Of a stretch of 56,422 bases of DNA, positions 48,535-56,422 are shown in pieces. A program made the translations under genes and the position numbers. The stretch comes from Thermoanaerobaculia bacterium (lineage in GTDB: Bacteria > Acidobacteriota > Thermoanaerobaculia > Gp7-AA8): contig JADGNY010000028.1 in NCBI GenBank assembly GCA_017883235.1, positions 1 to 56,422 on the forward strand, written 5' to 3'. Positions within the stretch are counted from its first letter, which is position 1. Every line of letters starts with the position of its first letter. The notes beneath the pieces are model-generated. The model made no database searches and was not told the origin of the DNA. It worked only from the letters and a program-made list of their open reading frames with translations.

Positions 48535-49334
48535 ACGCCTGGCTCCTGTCTAACTGTTGTGTAGGGTTCGCGGTGGATGATTGGAGCGCTCGTTGTCGTG
48601 TCGATGCTCAGCGGCGCGGAAGGTCGGGCGAAGTAGTAGCCCTGCACGAGATCGATGCCCAGCGACGTGACGGTCTCGAAATCGGAGAGCGTCTCGATGC
48701 CTTCGGCGATGACGCGCCCGCCGAGGCGTGAGGCCAGCAGGACGATCGATTCGATAGCGGCCCGGGAAGAGGCTTTCCCGCTGCAGTCGGTGATGAAGTA
48801 GCGGTCGATCTTGAAGAGCTCGGGCCGGACCTCGACCAGCATGCGGTGGCTGGAGTAGCCGATGCCGATGTCGTCGAGGGCAATGCGCACTCCAATGGCC
48901 CGCAGCTCGTAGAGCGCATCAAAGAAAGCCCGCTCGTCCCAGAACTTCTGCTGCTCTACGATCTCGAGGATCACCCGCGAGACCGGCATGTCGTGCGTGG
49001 TGCAGGTTTCGACGAGGAAGTCGGTGAATTGCGGATCGCGCTCGAGTGTCGAGGCGTGGACGTTCACCGAGATGGCCGGCGATCCCGGAACGGTTGATCC
49101 GGATGCAATCGCACGGGCGATGCAGGCCCGGTCGACCTCGACCTCTTTCCCTTTGCGCCGCACGTACTCGAAGAGGACGTTGGCCGATTCGACGTTCGAG
49201 TCTTTCGGTCCGCGTGCGAGCGCCTCGAGAGCGAAGAGAATCGTCTCGTTCCCGGCGATCTCGTAGATCGGCTGGAAGAGGATCGAGAGGCCACCCGGCC
49301 CGAGGATGTCGTGAAGCAGCGTGCGGCGCTTCAT
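48531..49334 (-). CDS. EAL-domain protein, likely c-di-GMP phosphodiesterase (267 aa)
   Basis: The protein is a free-standing EAL domain with no fused sensor. Catalytic positions appear intact: LEALARG (the EAL glutamate), VNVHAST (Asn), ILEIVE (Glu), LDDIGIGYSS (the two Asp, usually DDFGTGYSS), FKIDR (Lys) and AEGIET (Glu), followed by QGYYFARP. It should hydrolyse c-di-GMP to pGpG. Its ATG overlaps the stop of the upstream receiver protein, which may regulate it. It connects c-di-GMP turnover to the chemosensory operon. Confidence 0.88.
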   Translation of the reverse strand: MKRRTLLHDILGPGGLSILFQPIYEIAGNETILFALEALARGPKDSNVESANVLFEYVRRKGKEVEVDRACIARAIASGSTVPGSPAISVNVHASTLERDPQFTDFLVETCTTHDMPVSRVILEIVEQQKFWDERAFFDALYELRAIGVRIALDDIGIGYSSHRMLVEVRPELFKIDRYFITDCSGKASSRAAIESIVLLASRLGGRVIAEGIETLSDFETVTSLGIDLVQGYYFARPSAPLSIDTTTSAPIIHREPYTTVRQEPGV

Positions 49335-49735
49335 CACGCGTCTCCCATCAGCCGGTGAACGGCCTTGGCAATGTCCGGCAGCGGCGTCGGTTTCGGCAGA
49401 AAGGTTTCGGCACCGAGCGCGCGGGCGCTGCGCTGAATCTCCGGCGCGGTGTGCGCGGTCAGGATGATCACGCGCGTGCCGCGGGAGTGATGCCGCACGA
49501 AGCGGAGGATCTCCAGACCTTCGACGGCGTAGCTCCAAGAGAGGCGGAGATCAGCGATGACGATGGCGTAGTGCGAGGTGGCGATCAGCGCTTCCGCTTC
49601 TTCCAGCTCGCGGGCGCAATCGACATGAAACCCTTCGCGGGTGAAGAACTTCTTGAGGGCGGAGAGAACCACCCGCTCGTCTTCGACGAGCAGCATCCGG
49701 GATCTTTGGGTTGTTCCGTGTGTCATGACCGCCAT
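49334..49735 (-). CDS. Receiver-domain protein (133 aa)
   Basis: MLLVEDERVVLSALKKFF gives the acidic pocket, Asp62 in IVIADLRLS is the phospho-acceptor, ILTAHT has the Thr, and FLPKPTPL the Lys. There is no output domain. The four residues after the aspartate (LRLS) with a WSYAVEG insertion are more like NtrC-type receivers than CheY. It is the first gene of the chemosensory operon and overlaps the EAL gene (TGATG). Confidence 0.85.
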   Translation of the reverse strand: MAVMTHGTTQRSRMLLVEDERVVLSALKKFFTREGFHVDCARELEEAEALIATSHYAIVIADLRLSWSYAVEGLEILRFVRHHSRGTRVIILTAHTAPEIQRSARALGAETFLPKPTPLPDIAKAVHRLMGDA

Positions 49736-49880
49736 CTATCGCAACGGCGGGACCATGCTCAGTGCCCGTTTCAGAACGGGAGCAAGAGGCGTGATGTGAA
49801 TGGGTTAGGCAGGAGTGGCGGAAATTGGAACCGGATCGTATTTCGAAGTTTCAAACACGTATTTCGAATCTTTGGGCAGT

Positions 49881-49967
49881 CAAAAGCAATCCGCAGATGG
49901 CGCGGATGAGCGTAGATAGGACCGTCTTGAATCCGCGTTAATCTGCGTCATCTGCGGATGGCTTTTG
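49881..49967. repeat. Palindromic repeat reaching into the NtrC-type gene
   Basis: Arms 49881-49917 and 49930-49967 are inverted copies starting CAAAAGC[A/C]ATCCGCAGATG. The right arm overlaps the last eight codons and stop of the sigma-54 activator gene (KPSADDAD then TAA). Words such as ATCTGCGTCATCTGCGGAT are, from memory, widespread dispersed repeats in several phyla. The rest of the 202-bp gap (49736-49937) shows no gene; it should hold the promoter of the chemosensory operon. Confidence 0.75.
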
Positions 49968-51326
49968 AGGTTCCTTGCGCAGCGTGATCCGGTGCTTGCG
50001 CACCTTGTAGTACAGCGTATTACGCGTGATGCCGAGGCGCTTCGCGGCGCGGTCGACGACCCCTTCCTCTTCCTTGAGCACGCGTGCGATATGGCGTGCC
50101 TCCACCTCGGTCAACGTCAGTCTGGTGTCGTCTGAAGAGCCGTCGCCGGATGGGGACTCGAAACGGAGATCGGTGCGGCGGATCTCGCTCTGGTCGCTCA
50201 GCAACAGCGACCGCTCCAGCACGTTCTTCAGCTCGCGGATGTTGCCGGGCCACGGATACTCCTGCATGGCACGGACGGCGCTGTCGGCGAGCGTCACTCC
50301 CGATCGTCCCAGCTCATGGGCCACGCGCGCGAGGATGTCGCCGGCCAGCCCGGCGATGTCCTCGGGGCGCTCGCGGAGCGACGGCAGACGCAGGACGATG
50401 GTGCTGATCCGGAAGTAGAGATCTTCGCGGAAACGGCGGCTGCGGACCAGGACATTCATGTCGTGATGTGTGGCCGCGATCAGGCGCACATCGGCGAAAC
50501 GGTCCTTCACGTCGCCGAGGCGGCGGAATCGTTTCTCCTCGAGGACTTTCAGCAGTTTCGGCTGGACCTGCACGTCGACGTCTCCGATCTCATCGAGAAA
50601 CAGCGTGCCGCGGTGGGCCAGATCGAAGAGCCCCTGTTTTGCCTGCACGGCGCCGGTGAATGCGCCACGCTCGTGCCCGAACAGCTCGGACTCGAGAAAG
50701 TCCTTCGACAGACCGGCGCAATTCAGATCGACGAACGGCTCCTGCCGCCGGCGGCCGTTGCGGTGCAGCCAGTTGGCGAGAATCCCTTTCCCCGTCCCGG
50801 TCTCGCCCTGGATCAGGATGGGGCGGTCGGTCGAAACGATCTTGTTCACGTCGCTCTCGAGCTGGCGAATGGCGGCGCTCGTACCATTGAAGGGATCGAG
50901 AACGTCGCGCGATTCTTTCTTGCGGTCGGCCTGATCGGCCTGTCGGCTGCGCTGCGTATCGAGCGCGCGATTGAGAACGACCAGCAGCGTCGGAAGCTCG
51001 ACCGGTTTGGTCAGGAACTGTTCGGCCCCCTCCTTGATAGCGCTGACCGCGAGCTCGACGCTGGCGTGCGCGGTCAGGACGATCACGGCCACCGAGGCGT
51101 CGATCGCCTTGAACTGCGGCAGCAGATCGAGCGCTGTGCAATCGCGCAGCTTGTAGTCGAGAATGATGGCGTCGGGCCGCTCCTTGCGCGCCTGCGTCAG
51201 CGCCGAGACGCGGTTGTCGGCATCCGAGACCTCGAAGCCCGCCGCCGTGAGGAAGCGGCGGATGGCCATCCGGATGGCCGGCTCGTCGTCGACGATCAGC
51301 ACGCGGTTGCGGGTCATCTCGGTCAT
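49938..51326 (-). CDS. NtrC-type sigma-54 activator: REC-AAA+-HTH (462 aa)
   Basis: The receiver has IVDDEP and Asp57 in IILDYKLRD. The AAA+ domain has Walker A GETGTGKG near residue 174, the sigma-54 contact loop GAFTGA in GHERGAFTGAVQ, Walker B GTLFLDEIGDV, and the arginine-rich FREDLYFR and LRERPEDI. WPGNIRELKN and the Fis-type helix-turn-helix (GVVDRAAKRLGITRNTLYYKVRKH) end the protein. It should activate sigma-54 promoters when phosphorylated by the kinase encoded just upstream (ATGA overlap). The final KPSADDAD comes from a palindromic repeat. Confidence 0.95.
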   Translation of the reverse strand: MTEMTRNRVLIVDDEPAIRMAIRRFLTAAGFEVSDADNRVSALTQARKERPDAIILDYKLRDCTALDLLPQFKAIDASVAVIVLTAHASVELAVSAIKEGAEQFLTKPVELPTLLVVLNRALDTQRSRQADQADRKKESRDVLDPFNGTSAAIRQLESDVNKIVSTDRPILIQGETGTGKGILANWLHRNGRRRQEPFVDLNCAGLSKDFLESELFGHERGAFTGAVQAKQGLFDLAHRGTLFLDEIGDVDVQVQPKLLKVLEEKRFRRLGDVKDRFADVRLIAATHHDMNVLVRSRRFREDLYFRISTIVLRLPSLRERPEDIAGLAGDILARVAHELGRSGVTLADSAVRAMQEYPWPGNIRELKNVLERSLLLSDQSEIRRTDLRFESPSGDGSSDDTRLTLTEVEARHIARVLKEEEGVVDRAAKRLGITRNTLYYKVRKHRITLRKEPQKPSADDAD

Positions 51327-53470
51327 GTCGGGGTGCTCTTCGCCGGCGACGTTCCGTTGCCGGCTACGGGAAAGAGTACCCGGATCCGGCCGCCGCCTTC
51401 GGGCCGGTTCGAGGCAGACACCTTGCCGGAGTGCTCCTCCACGATGCGCTGCACGATGGAGAGGCCGAGCCCCGTCCCTCCCTCACGCTGCGTGAAGAAT
51501 GGCTCGAAGACGCGGTCGAAATCCTGCGGCGCGAATCCCGGCCCCCCGTCGTCGACGGTACATTCGACCCAGTGCCGGCCGGCGTGGTCGGCGAGCGCGC
51601 CCCCGATGCGGACGACCCCGCCGGGATCGGAATGCTGAATGGCGTTGTCGATCAGGTTCTCGAATACCTGCCGCAGGCGCGAGCGGTCCATCAGCAGCGT
51701 CGGCATCGCTTCGGTCAGCCCATTCCGGATCTCGACCTGCGCGGCGAGCGCCGCGGGGAGACGGCTCGCCACAGCCTGACCTACGACATCCCGGATATCG
51801 CCGCGCTCGATCGTGAGCGCCGGCGGTTTCCCGTACTCGAGCAGCTCCTGCATCAGATGGATGAGCCGGTTCACTTCCAGCCGGAGCGTGGCGGCGCATT
51901 CGGCATAGCCGGGCCGGCTCATCTCCTCCTGAAAGGCATCGAGCGTCGCCGAAATGCCGAAAAGTGGGTTGCGTACCTCGTGAGCGACGCCGGCCACGAG
52001 CGTCCCCATGGCTGACATGGTTTCACTCCGCCGCAGCGATTCCTGCAACTCGACGAAGCCGGTGATCTCCCACAACACGAGGATGAATCGCTCGGAGCCG
52101 TTCGGAGCGGAGAAGCGGGAGACGATGATGTCCCAGGTTCTGCCGTTGGCGTCTTTCGTCTCCGCGGTCGTGCCCAGCCGCTCGCCGGCGATGTAGGTGA
52201 TGAGCTGCGCTGCCGTCTGCCACGGCTCGCCGGCACTGATCGCTTCGATGTGCCGCCCCGCAATCTGTTCCTCGGAGAGCGCGCTCAATTCGAGCGCCGC
52301 GTGGTTCACGCGGACGACGGCCCCGCTCCGCTCGGTGATCAGAATCGGCGTGGTGACCGTATCGAAGGTCTCTTTCCATTCTGCCGCCGAGCGCTCGACC
52401 GCGTCCTGCAGCCGTCGTTGTTCCGCCTCGGCGTGACGTCTTTCGGTGATGTCGACGCCGGTGGCTACAAGGAACGGCTGGCCGCCGACGTCCATACGTC
52501 GGGCGCTGAACGTGTAGTTTTTCACCTCCGTGCCGAAAACCAGGCGCGTTTCGACCTCCGCCTGACCGGCATCGAACACCTCGGCGATCCTCCGGTTTAC
52601 GCCCTCGCGGTCGTCGGGATGAACGAGGGTACGGTCCGGGCGCTCGATCAGAATTTGCTCCCCACCGGCCAAGCGCTCCATCGTGTCATTCCATCGAATG
52701 AACCGCCCCTCGCGGTCCTGAACGAAGAAGAGGCCGCCGATGGTGTTGATGGCGGTGTTCGTAAACGCTTCCTGCTCCAGCAACGCCGCGTAGCGATGAT
52801 CGAGCTGGCGGACCATGGCCTCGATGCAGGAGCGAAGGCTCTCCAGCTCAGCGGGGAAGCCTGATGCCGGCTGCGGTGCGCCGGCGTCTCCCGTGCTGAC
52901 GGCGACGGCGTACTTTTCGATCGCCGTCAGCGGCCTCACCACGGCCCGCCAGAGAAGAAGATAGGTGGAGAGGATGAGTAGGACATCCACCGCAACGATC
53001 GTTGAAACGATGCGAAGGAGCGTGTCGCGGAGCTCGTCCTGCAGGAACTTCGGTGTCACCAGCAGGCGGACCGTTCCGATTTCGTTGCCGGAAAACAGGA
53101 TCGGCCGCTCTTCGACGAGCATGTCTCCGGGAGCGGACATCCCATTCCAGGGGACCAGTCTCCGCCGCGAATCACGCACACGGCCATAGGTCTCACCGGC
53201 GGCAACGACGCTGATTCCGTAGACCGATTTCGGCCGGGACATCGCGTCAATCACCCTGTTGATCTGCGCACGATCGATGTTCCAGACAGGAAGCGCGAGC
53301 GCCACGGAGAGCTCGTCAGCCTGAACCACCCCGAGACCTCGGAGGGCCTCCCACTGTCGCTTCGCGTCGGACCGGTAACTGATGATCGAGTACGTCCCGA
53401 GCAACGCCGTCGTCACCACGACCAGCGTGGCAGCAACCACTGTAGCGAGTGACAATCTGCGTGTCGCCAT
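51323..53470 (-). CDS. Membrane sensor histidine kinase with two PAS domains (715 aa)
   Basis: A membrane helix (about 8-30), a periplasmic region (31-160) and a second helix (RIVSTIVAVDVLLILSTYLLLW) with a HAMP-like linker come first. Two PAS domains follow (about 245-365 and 375-490), the first ending with VDITERRHAEAE. The HisKA box is GVAHEVRNPLFGI near 513, of the NtrB/AtoS type, and the ATPase domain has NLIDNAIQHS, DDGGPGF and GTGLGLSIV. This class pairs with NtrC-type regulators, as here. It starts directly after the solute-binding protein gene (no gap). Confidence 0.93.
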   Translation of the reverse strand: MATRRLSLATVVAATLVVVTTALLGTYSIISYRSDAKRQWEALRGLGVVQADELSVALALPVWNIDRAQINRVIDAMSRPKSVYGISVVAAGETYGRVRDSRRRLVPWNGMSAPGDMLVEERPILFSGNEIGTVRLLVTPKFLQDELRDTLLRIVSTIVAVDVLLILSTYLLLWRAVVRPLTAIEKYAVAVSTGDAGAPQPASGFPAELESLRSCIEAMVRQLDHRYAALLEQEAFTNTAINTIGGLFFVQDREGRFIRWNDTMERLAGGEQILIERPDRTLVHPDDREGVNRRIAEVFDAGQAEVETRLVFGTEVKNYTFSARRMDVGGQPFLVATGVDITERRHAEAEQRRLQDAVERSAAEWKETFDTVTTPILITERSGAVVRVNHAALELSALSEEQIAGRHIEAISAGEPWQTAAQLITYIAGERLGTTAETKDANGRTWDIIVSRFSAPNGSERFILVLWEITGFVELQESLRRSETMSAMGTLVAGVAHEVRNPLFGISATLDAFQEEMSRPGYAECAATLRLEVNRLIHLMQELLEYGKPPALTIERGDIRDVVGQAVASRLPAALAAQVEIRNGLTEAMPTLLMDRSRLRQVFENLIDNAIQHSDPGGVVRIGGALADHAGRHWVECTVDDGGPGFAPQDFDRVFEPFFTQREGGTGLGLSIVQRIVEEHSGKVSASNRPEGGGRIRVLFPVAGNGTSPAKSTPT

Positions 53471-54364
53471 CTACTTGTACGTTTTCGGATCGAACCAGAG
53501 CCGCTTGTCGTTGAACGGGGTCTCCGGTCCGAGAAACGGATTGTTGATCCTGAAAACCCTCCGCTCTTTCAAATGCAGTTGCTCGATTTTGTGTCTCTGA
53601 TACTTGTCGAAGATGCGGTCGTACGTTCCGTCCGCGATCATCATCCGCATTCCCTCCTCGGCGCGCGCGGCCAGGCGCCGCCCTTCGTTCGTCTTCGGGA
53701 ACCAGAAGTACATCGGGAGGGGGTAGTAGAAAATGATGTTGCCTTCGATATGGAGGGCCGGGAGCGCTTTTTTTCGCTGCCCGTATTCGTCGAGCACCTC
53801 GGTGGCCGCGCGCAGGAAGATGTCGAAGCGCCTATTGACCAGCATCTCGAAGAGTCCGTCGTAGCTCGAGCCCGTGACGACCTTGAACCCGTTCGTTTTC
53901 AGGATGTCGACGTCGATCCATCCCAGTCCGAGGCCATAAGAGAAGCGGCGAAGGTCATCGATCGATCGGACGGAAGCAAATCGCCGCTGGTCATCCGCGC
54001 GAATGAGGAACACACAGTACCCGCCGAGGTTCTTGTCGACGGGAATCCGGATCGGGATCAGGCTCTTCTCGAAATCGGGAGTGGTGCTGAGGTACATCAC
54101 CGTCAGCTTTCCGGTGGCGCTCTTCAACTCGAACGCCTGCCGCCGCTCGGTCATGAATCCCGAGGGCACCATCCGATAGGCTCCCCACTTCGGCGTCGTC
54201 CTCTCCAGGGCCGTCCGGAGGATTTCCCAGTGATACAGATATCGCACATCGAGCGACGACTCCGGCGCATCGTAGATGTACGTCATCACCCCGCGCGCGT
54301 ACGACTCTGCAGCGGAGGCAATCAACAACAGAATGGCGAGAACCGCCGACCGACGCGTTCCCAT
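53471..54364 (-). CDS. Periplasmic solute-binding-like protein (297 aa)
   Basis: A signal peptide (residues 1-23, ending SYARG) precedes a type II periplasmic binding fold: YIYDAPESSLDVRYLYHWEILRTAL at the start, then a two-lobe alternation of strands and helices with GYCVFLIRADDQRRFASVRSIDDLRRFSYGLG in the hinge region and DGLFEMLVNRRFDIFLRA. It resembles SBP_bac_3-type proteins, but no transporter genes are nearby. Placed directly ahead of a sensor kinase, it probably detects a ligand for that kinase. The exact ligand is unknown. Confidence 0.75.
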   Translation of the reverse strand: MGTRRSAVLAILLLIASAAESYARGVMTYIYDAPESSLDVRYLYHWEILRTALERTTPKWGAYRMVPSGFMTERRQAFELKSATGKLTVMYLSTTPDFEKSLIPIRIPVDKNLGGYCVFLIRADDQRRFASVRSIDDLRRFSYGLGLGWIDVDILKTNGFKVVTGSSYDGLFEMLVNRRFDIFLRAATEVLDEYGQRKKALPALHIEGNIIFYYPLPMYFWFPKTNEGRRLAARAEEGMRMMIADGTYDRIFDKYQRHKIEQLHLKERRVFRINNPFLGPETPFNDKRLWFDPKTYK

Positions 54365-54516
54365 GGCGGATATTGGAACATTAATTCATGAAGTATCAAG
54401 CTCTTGTCATTCATACGTCAGCGGGCCGTATGGGAAGGCTCTGATAAGTGACATTATTATCAAAACCGCCTGTCCATCTGCATTCGCCGGGCTGATTTCC
54501 CCGTATATAGCCTCAG
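54365..54516. promoter_or_regulatory. Divergent promoter region with small palindrome
   Basis: The 152-bp A/T-richer region separates the solute-binding protein gene (minus) from the ECF sigma gene (plus). It contains the inverted repeat TGATAA-N9-TTATCA at 54442-54462, a possible operator. TATATA at 54504-54509 lies eight bases before the sigma ATG, which has no ribosome binding site, so a leaderless transcript is possible. These are weak predictions. Confidence 0.3.
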
Positions 54517-55062
54517 ATGAGCGCGACCGCACAACTCCTGTTCGCCACTCCGGATGCGACGCTGCAACGCGCCGCGGCCGGCGATCACGAGTCGTTCGGG
54601 GCGCTGATCAGCGAGCATCAGGACATGGTCTTCAGCATCGCCTGGAACTTCCTGCACGACCGCGGCCGGGCCGAGGAGATCGCGCAGGAGGTCTTCCTGC
54701 AGCTGTACCTGACGCTCGGCGAGATCGAAACGCCGGCCCATCTCACCTTCTGGCTGCGCCGCGTCACCGCCAACCGATGCATCGACGAATCGCGCCACGG
54801 ACGCTGGCGCATCGTCACGCTCGATGAAGCGGGCGACCTTGCCGGAGACACTGATGAGAGCGACCCATTCCTGGCAAGAAAGATCGCGCAGATGCTGCAG
54901 CGTCTGCCGGCGCAGCAACGCCTGGCCATCACCATGCGATACCAGGAGGGGCTCGAGCCCTCCGAGATCGGAGCGGTGCTCGACATGCCGCTCAACACCG
55001 TCAAGAGCCATCTCCGCCGCGGCCTGGCCGCGCTCCGGGAATGGCTGGGAGTCACATCATGA
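54517..55062 (+). CDS. ECF-type RNA polymerase sigma factor (181 aa)
   Basis: Region 2 is seen in FGALISEHQDMVFSIAWNFLHDRGRAEEIAQEVFLQLYL, with TFWLRRVTANRCID following, and region 4 in LPAQQRLAITMRYQEGLEPSEIGAVLDMPLNTVKSHLRRGLAALRE. Length is normal for ECF sigma factors. The overlapping downstream gene (ATGA) encodes a small single-helix membrane protein that may be its anti-sigma factor. The target promoters cannot be read from this window. Confidence 0.92.
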   Translation: MSATAQLLFATPDATLQRAAAGDHESFGALISEHQDMVFSIAWNFLHDRGRAEEIAQEVFLQLYLTLGEIETPAHLTFWLRRVTANRCIDESRHGRWRIVTLDEAGDLAGDTDESDPFLARKIAQMLQRLPAQQRLAITMRYQEGLEPSEIGAVLDMPLNTVKSHLRRGLAALREWLGVTS

Positions 55063-55364
55063 ATCTCGAAACGGAACTGAATGGAGCACTGGCCCGGACC
55101 TCTGCCCCGGACGGCTTCGCCGATCGCGTCCTGGCGCGCCTCGGCCAGACACAAGCGCCGCACCGTCACCGTCTCACGGCATCGACCCTGCGGCGCATCG
55201 CCGCCGCCGTAGTTCTTACCGCGGCGCTCGGAGGTCTGACCGCGCATCAGATCGTCGAGCAACGCCGCACCGAAGGAGAGCGCGCCCGCCGCGAGCTCAT
55301 GACCGCGCTGCATATCGCCAGCGCCAAGATGCGCGTCGCCCAACGCGCCGTCGCACACGACTGA
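55059..55364 (+). CDS. Small membrane protein, candidate anti-sigma factor (101 aa)
   Basis: It starts at the ATG overlapping the sigma factor stop. The N-terminal about 45 residues are soluble (LETELNGALARTSAPDGFADRVLARL), followed by one membrane helix (IAAAVVLTAALGGLTAHQIV) and a basic, charged tail (QRRTEGERARRELMTAL). The layout and genetic position fit an anti-sigma factor, but no zinc-binding HxxxCxxC motif is present. Function is inferred from position only. Confidence 0.65.
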   Translation: MNLETELNGALARTSAPDGFADRVLARLGQTQAPHRHRLTASTLRRIAAAVVLTAALGGLTAHQIVEQRRTEGERARRELMTALHIASAKMRVAQRAVAHD

Positions 55365-55384
55365 CAGCCATGAAAGGACTGACC

Positions 55385-55951
55385 ATGACCCGCTTTTTCG
55401 TCAACCTGATGCTCACCCTCATCGCCAGCATCGCCATCCCCTTCACCGCATCGGCGCAGGGCACCCGGCTCAACCTCGATCTTCCCGACATGGCCGCGAA
55501 GGCCAGCGAGACCGTCGACGTCACCCTCGACGGCGCCATGCTCCGCCTGGCCGGCAAGTTCCTCTCCAGCACGGACGCCGACGAGCGCGCGGCGAAGGAG
55601 ATGATCAACGGTCTCTCCGGCATCTACGTCCGCAGCTACGAGTTCGAGCACGAGGGCGAATACGACAAGACGCAGGCCGAGCGCATCCGCACCCAGCTCG
55701 GACCGTCGTGGAAGAAGATCGTCAAGGTCTCCAGCCGCACCAAGGAAGACGTCGATATCTACGTCGACACCCGCGGCGATGCCGTCGCCGGCCTTCTGAT
55801 CATCTCGGCAGAACCAAAGGAGTTCACCGTCGTAAACATCGTCGGCCCTGTCGACATCGAGAAGCTGGCCGGCCTGGAAGGGCAGTTCGGCATCCCGCAC
55901 ATCAGCCGCGATCTCAAGGCCAAGCACGGGAAGGAATCGCATCATGAGTAA
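55385..55951 (+). CDS. Exported DUF4252-like protein (188 aa)
   Basis: ATG 55385 follows AAAGGA; an ATG at 55370 is also in frame. A signal peptide (LMLTLIASIAIPFTASAQ) is followed by a mature domain with KEMINGLSGIYVRSYEFEHEGEYDKTQAERI, WKKIVKVSSRTKEDVDIYVDTRGDAVAGLLIISAEPKEFTVVNIVGP and a short tail. The pattern of a YxRSYEF strand and TVVNI.G.iD resembles DUF4252 proteins, which are often found with ECF sigma factors. Its biochemical role is unknown. It overlaps the next gene by 8 bases. Confidence 0.7.
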   Translation: MTRFFVNLMLTLIASIAIPFTASAQGTRLNLDLPDMAAKASETVDVTLDGAMLRLAGKFLSSTDADERAAKEMINGLSGIYVRSYEFEHEGEYDKTQAERIRTQLGPSWKKIVKVSSRTKEDVDIYVDTRGDAVAGLLIISAEPKEFTVVNIVGPVDIEKLAGLEGQFGIPHISRDLKAKHGKESHHE

Positions 55952-56422
55952 CCGCCGCCGTCTGGTTCTGCTCGTCGCGCTGGTGAGCGTCTTCGCCATC
56001 GGCGCGACGCCGGCACGTGCGAATTTCGATGACATCGTCCGCGCCGTCGAATCGCGATACAACGTTCACCGCACATGGATCCCGATGTTCGGCCTGGTCC
56101 GCTTCGCACTCTGGGTGACGCGGCCGGGCGGCGTCTCGGATGTTCAGTTGGCGACCTTCGAACATGCCCATTTCGACGATATGCCGGGGCTGGCGGAAAT
56201 CGTCCGCCGCAACGCCGGCGAGCCGATGCAGCCGCTCGTGCAGACGCGCTCGAACCGCAACGGCGAGACGACGCTGATCTACGCCCGCCCCCTCGGCGGA
56301 GACCGCGTGGCCCTTCTCGTCTTCGCCCACGATCAAAGCGATACGACGATCGTCCGCGTGGTGGTGTCGATGGACAAGTTCGCCCAGACGATCAACCACC
56401 CGGATCACGTGATGGCGCATCT
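55944..56422 (+). CDS. Exported protein, cut by window end (at least 159 aa)
   Basis: The ATG at 55944 lies inside the end of the upstream gene. A signal peptide (SNRRRLVLLVALVSVFAIGATPARA) is followed by NFDDIVRAVESRYNVHRTWIPMFGLVRFALWVTRPGGVSDVQ and a pattern similar in style to the preceding protein (LLVFAHDQSDTTIVRVVVSMDKFA). No stop is reached by 56422. It is probably the last product, or one of several, of the sigma-factor operon, acting in the envelope. Confidence 0.65.
   Translation, partial: MSNRRRLVLLVALVSVFAIGATPARANFDDIVRAVESRYNVHRTWIPMFGLVRFALWVTRPGGVSDVQLATFEHAHFDDMPGLAEIVRRNAGEPMQPLVQTRSNRNGETTLIYARPLGGDRVALLVFAHDQSDTTIVRVVVSMDKFAQTINHPDHVMAH

Noticed and set aside
55944-56422. 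Minus-strand frame at the window end
   Set aside because: It is His/Arg/Asp-rich antisense sequence opposite a clear signal-peptide-bearing gene.

Overview
The window is G+C-rich, gene-dense DNA from a Gram-negative bacterium: it has a TonB-dependent outer-membrane receptor, a complete System I (Ccm) cytochrome c maturation operon, and periplasmic and lipoprotein export signals. The mix of a HemQ-type chlorite-dismutase-family enzyme, twin secreted repeat proteins with DG..FLVVW motifs, many palindromic intergenic repeats and a REP-associated transposase suggests an Acidobacteriota-like organism. That placement is inference from gene content; no rRNA or tRNA gene was seen.

Layout. 1-3005: a thioredoxin-fold protein, recN and a TsaC/Sua5 family gene. 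3366-7726: two tandem secreted propeller-like paralogues. 7727-8279: two different palindromic elements, one MITE-like. 8280-9017: hemQ, followed by an array of seventeen ~43-bp repeats (9017-9745). 9755-12533: an exported amidohydrolase, a secreted unknown and a pair of small membrane proteins. 12645-16343: a minus-strand catabolic operon (aldehyde dehydrogenase, glutamine-synthetase-like ligase, SDR). 16557-20775: three overlapping phosphorelay genes. 20839-26691: a secreted protein, a DMT transporter, an isochorismatase-like hydrolase, a 2-hydroxyacid dehydrogenase, a small membrane protein and a HEAT-repeat/cyclophilin lipoprotein.

26794-34108: ccmABCDEFGHI, including a 45-residue CcmD. 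A short antitoxin-like ORF and a large palindrome follow. Next comes a TPP riboswitch controlling a TonB receptor, a PnuC-type transporter and a NadR-like P-loop kinase. This looks like a thiamine salvage unit in which the kinase would phosphorylate thiamine, and it is the best candidate for new biology here. It is followed by an array of 20-bp repeats and a RAYT transposase flanked by inverted copies of a REP-like motif.

39957-49735: a long minus-strand chemosensory operon (REC, EAL, CheY, coiled-coil/GAF, CheD, CheA, a 33-residue basic microORF, a TonB-C-terminal protein, MCP, CheW, CheR, CheB). The 3' end of cheR is duplicated in tandem and carries a REP-like palindrome inside its codons. 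49938-54364: a second minus-strand operon coding for a solute-binding protein, a PAS histidine kinase and an NtrC-type sigma-54 activator whose last codons lie in a palindromic repeat. 54517-56422: an ECF sigma factor, a small membrane protein, a DUF4252-like protein and a secreted protein cut by the window end.

Recurring themes are heavy signal transduction, translational coupling through 1-4 base stop/start overlaps, and at least eight families of palindromic or tandem repeats, some of which reach into coding sequence.
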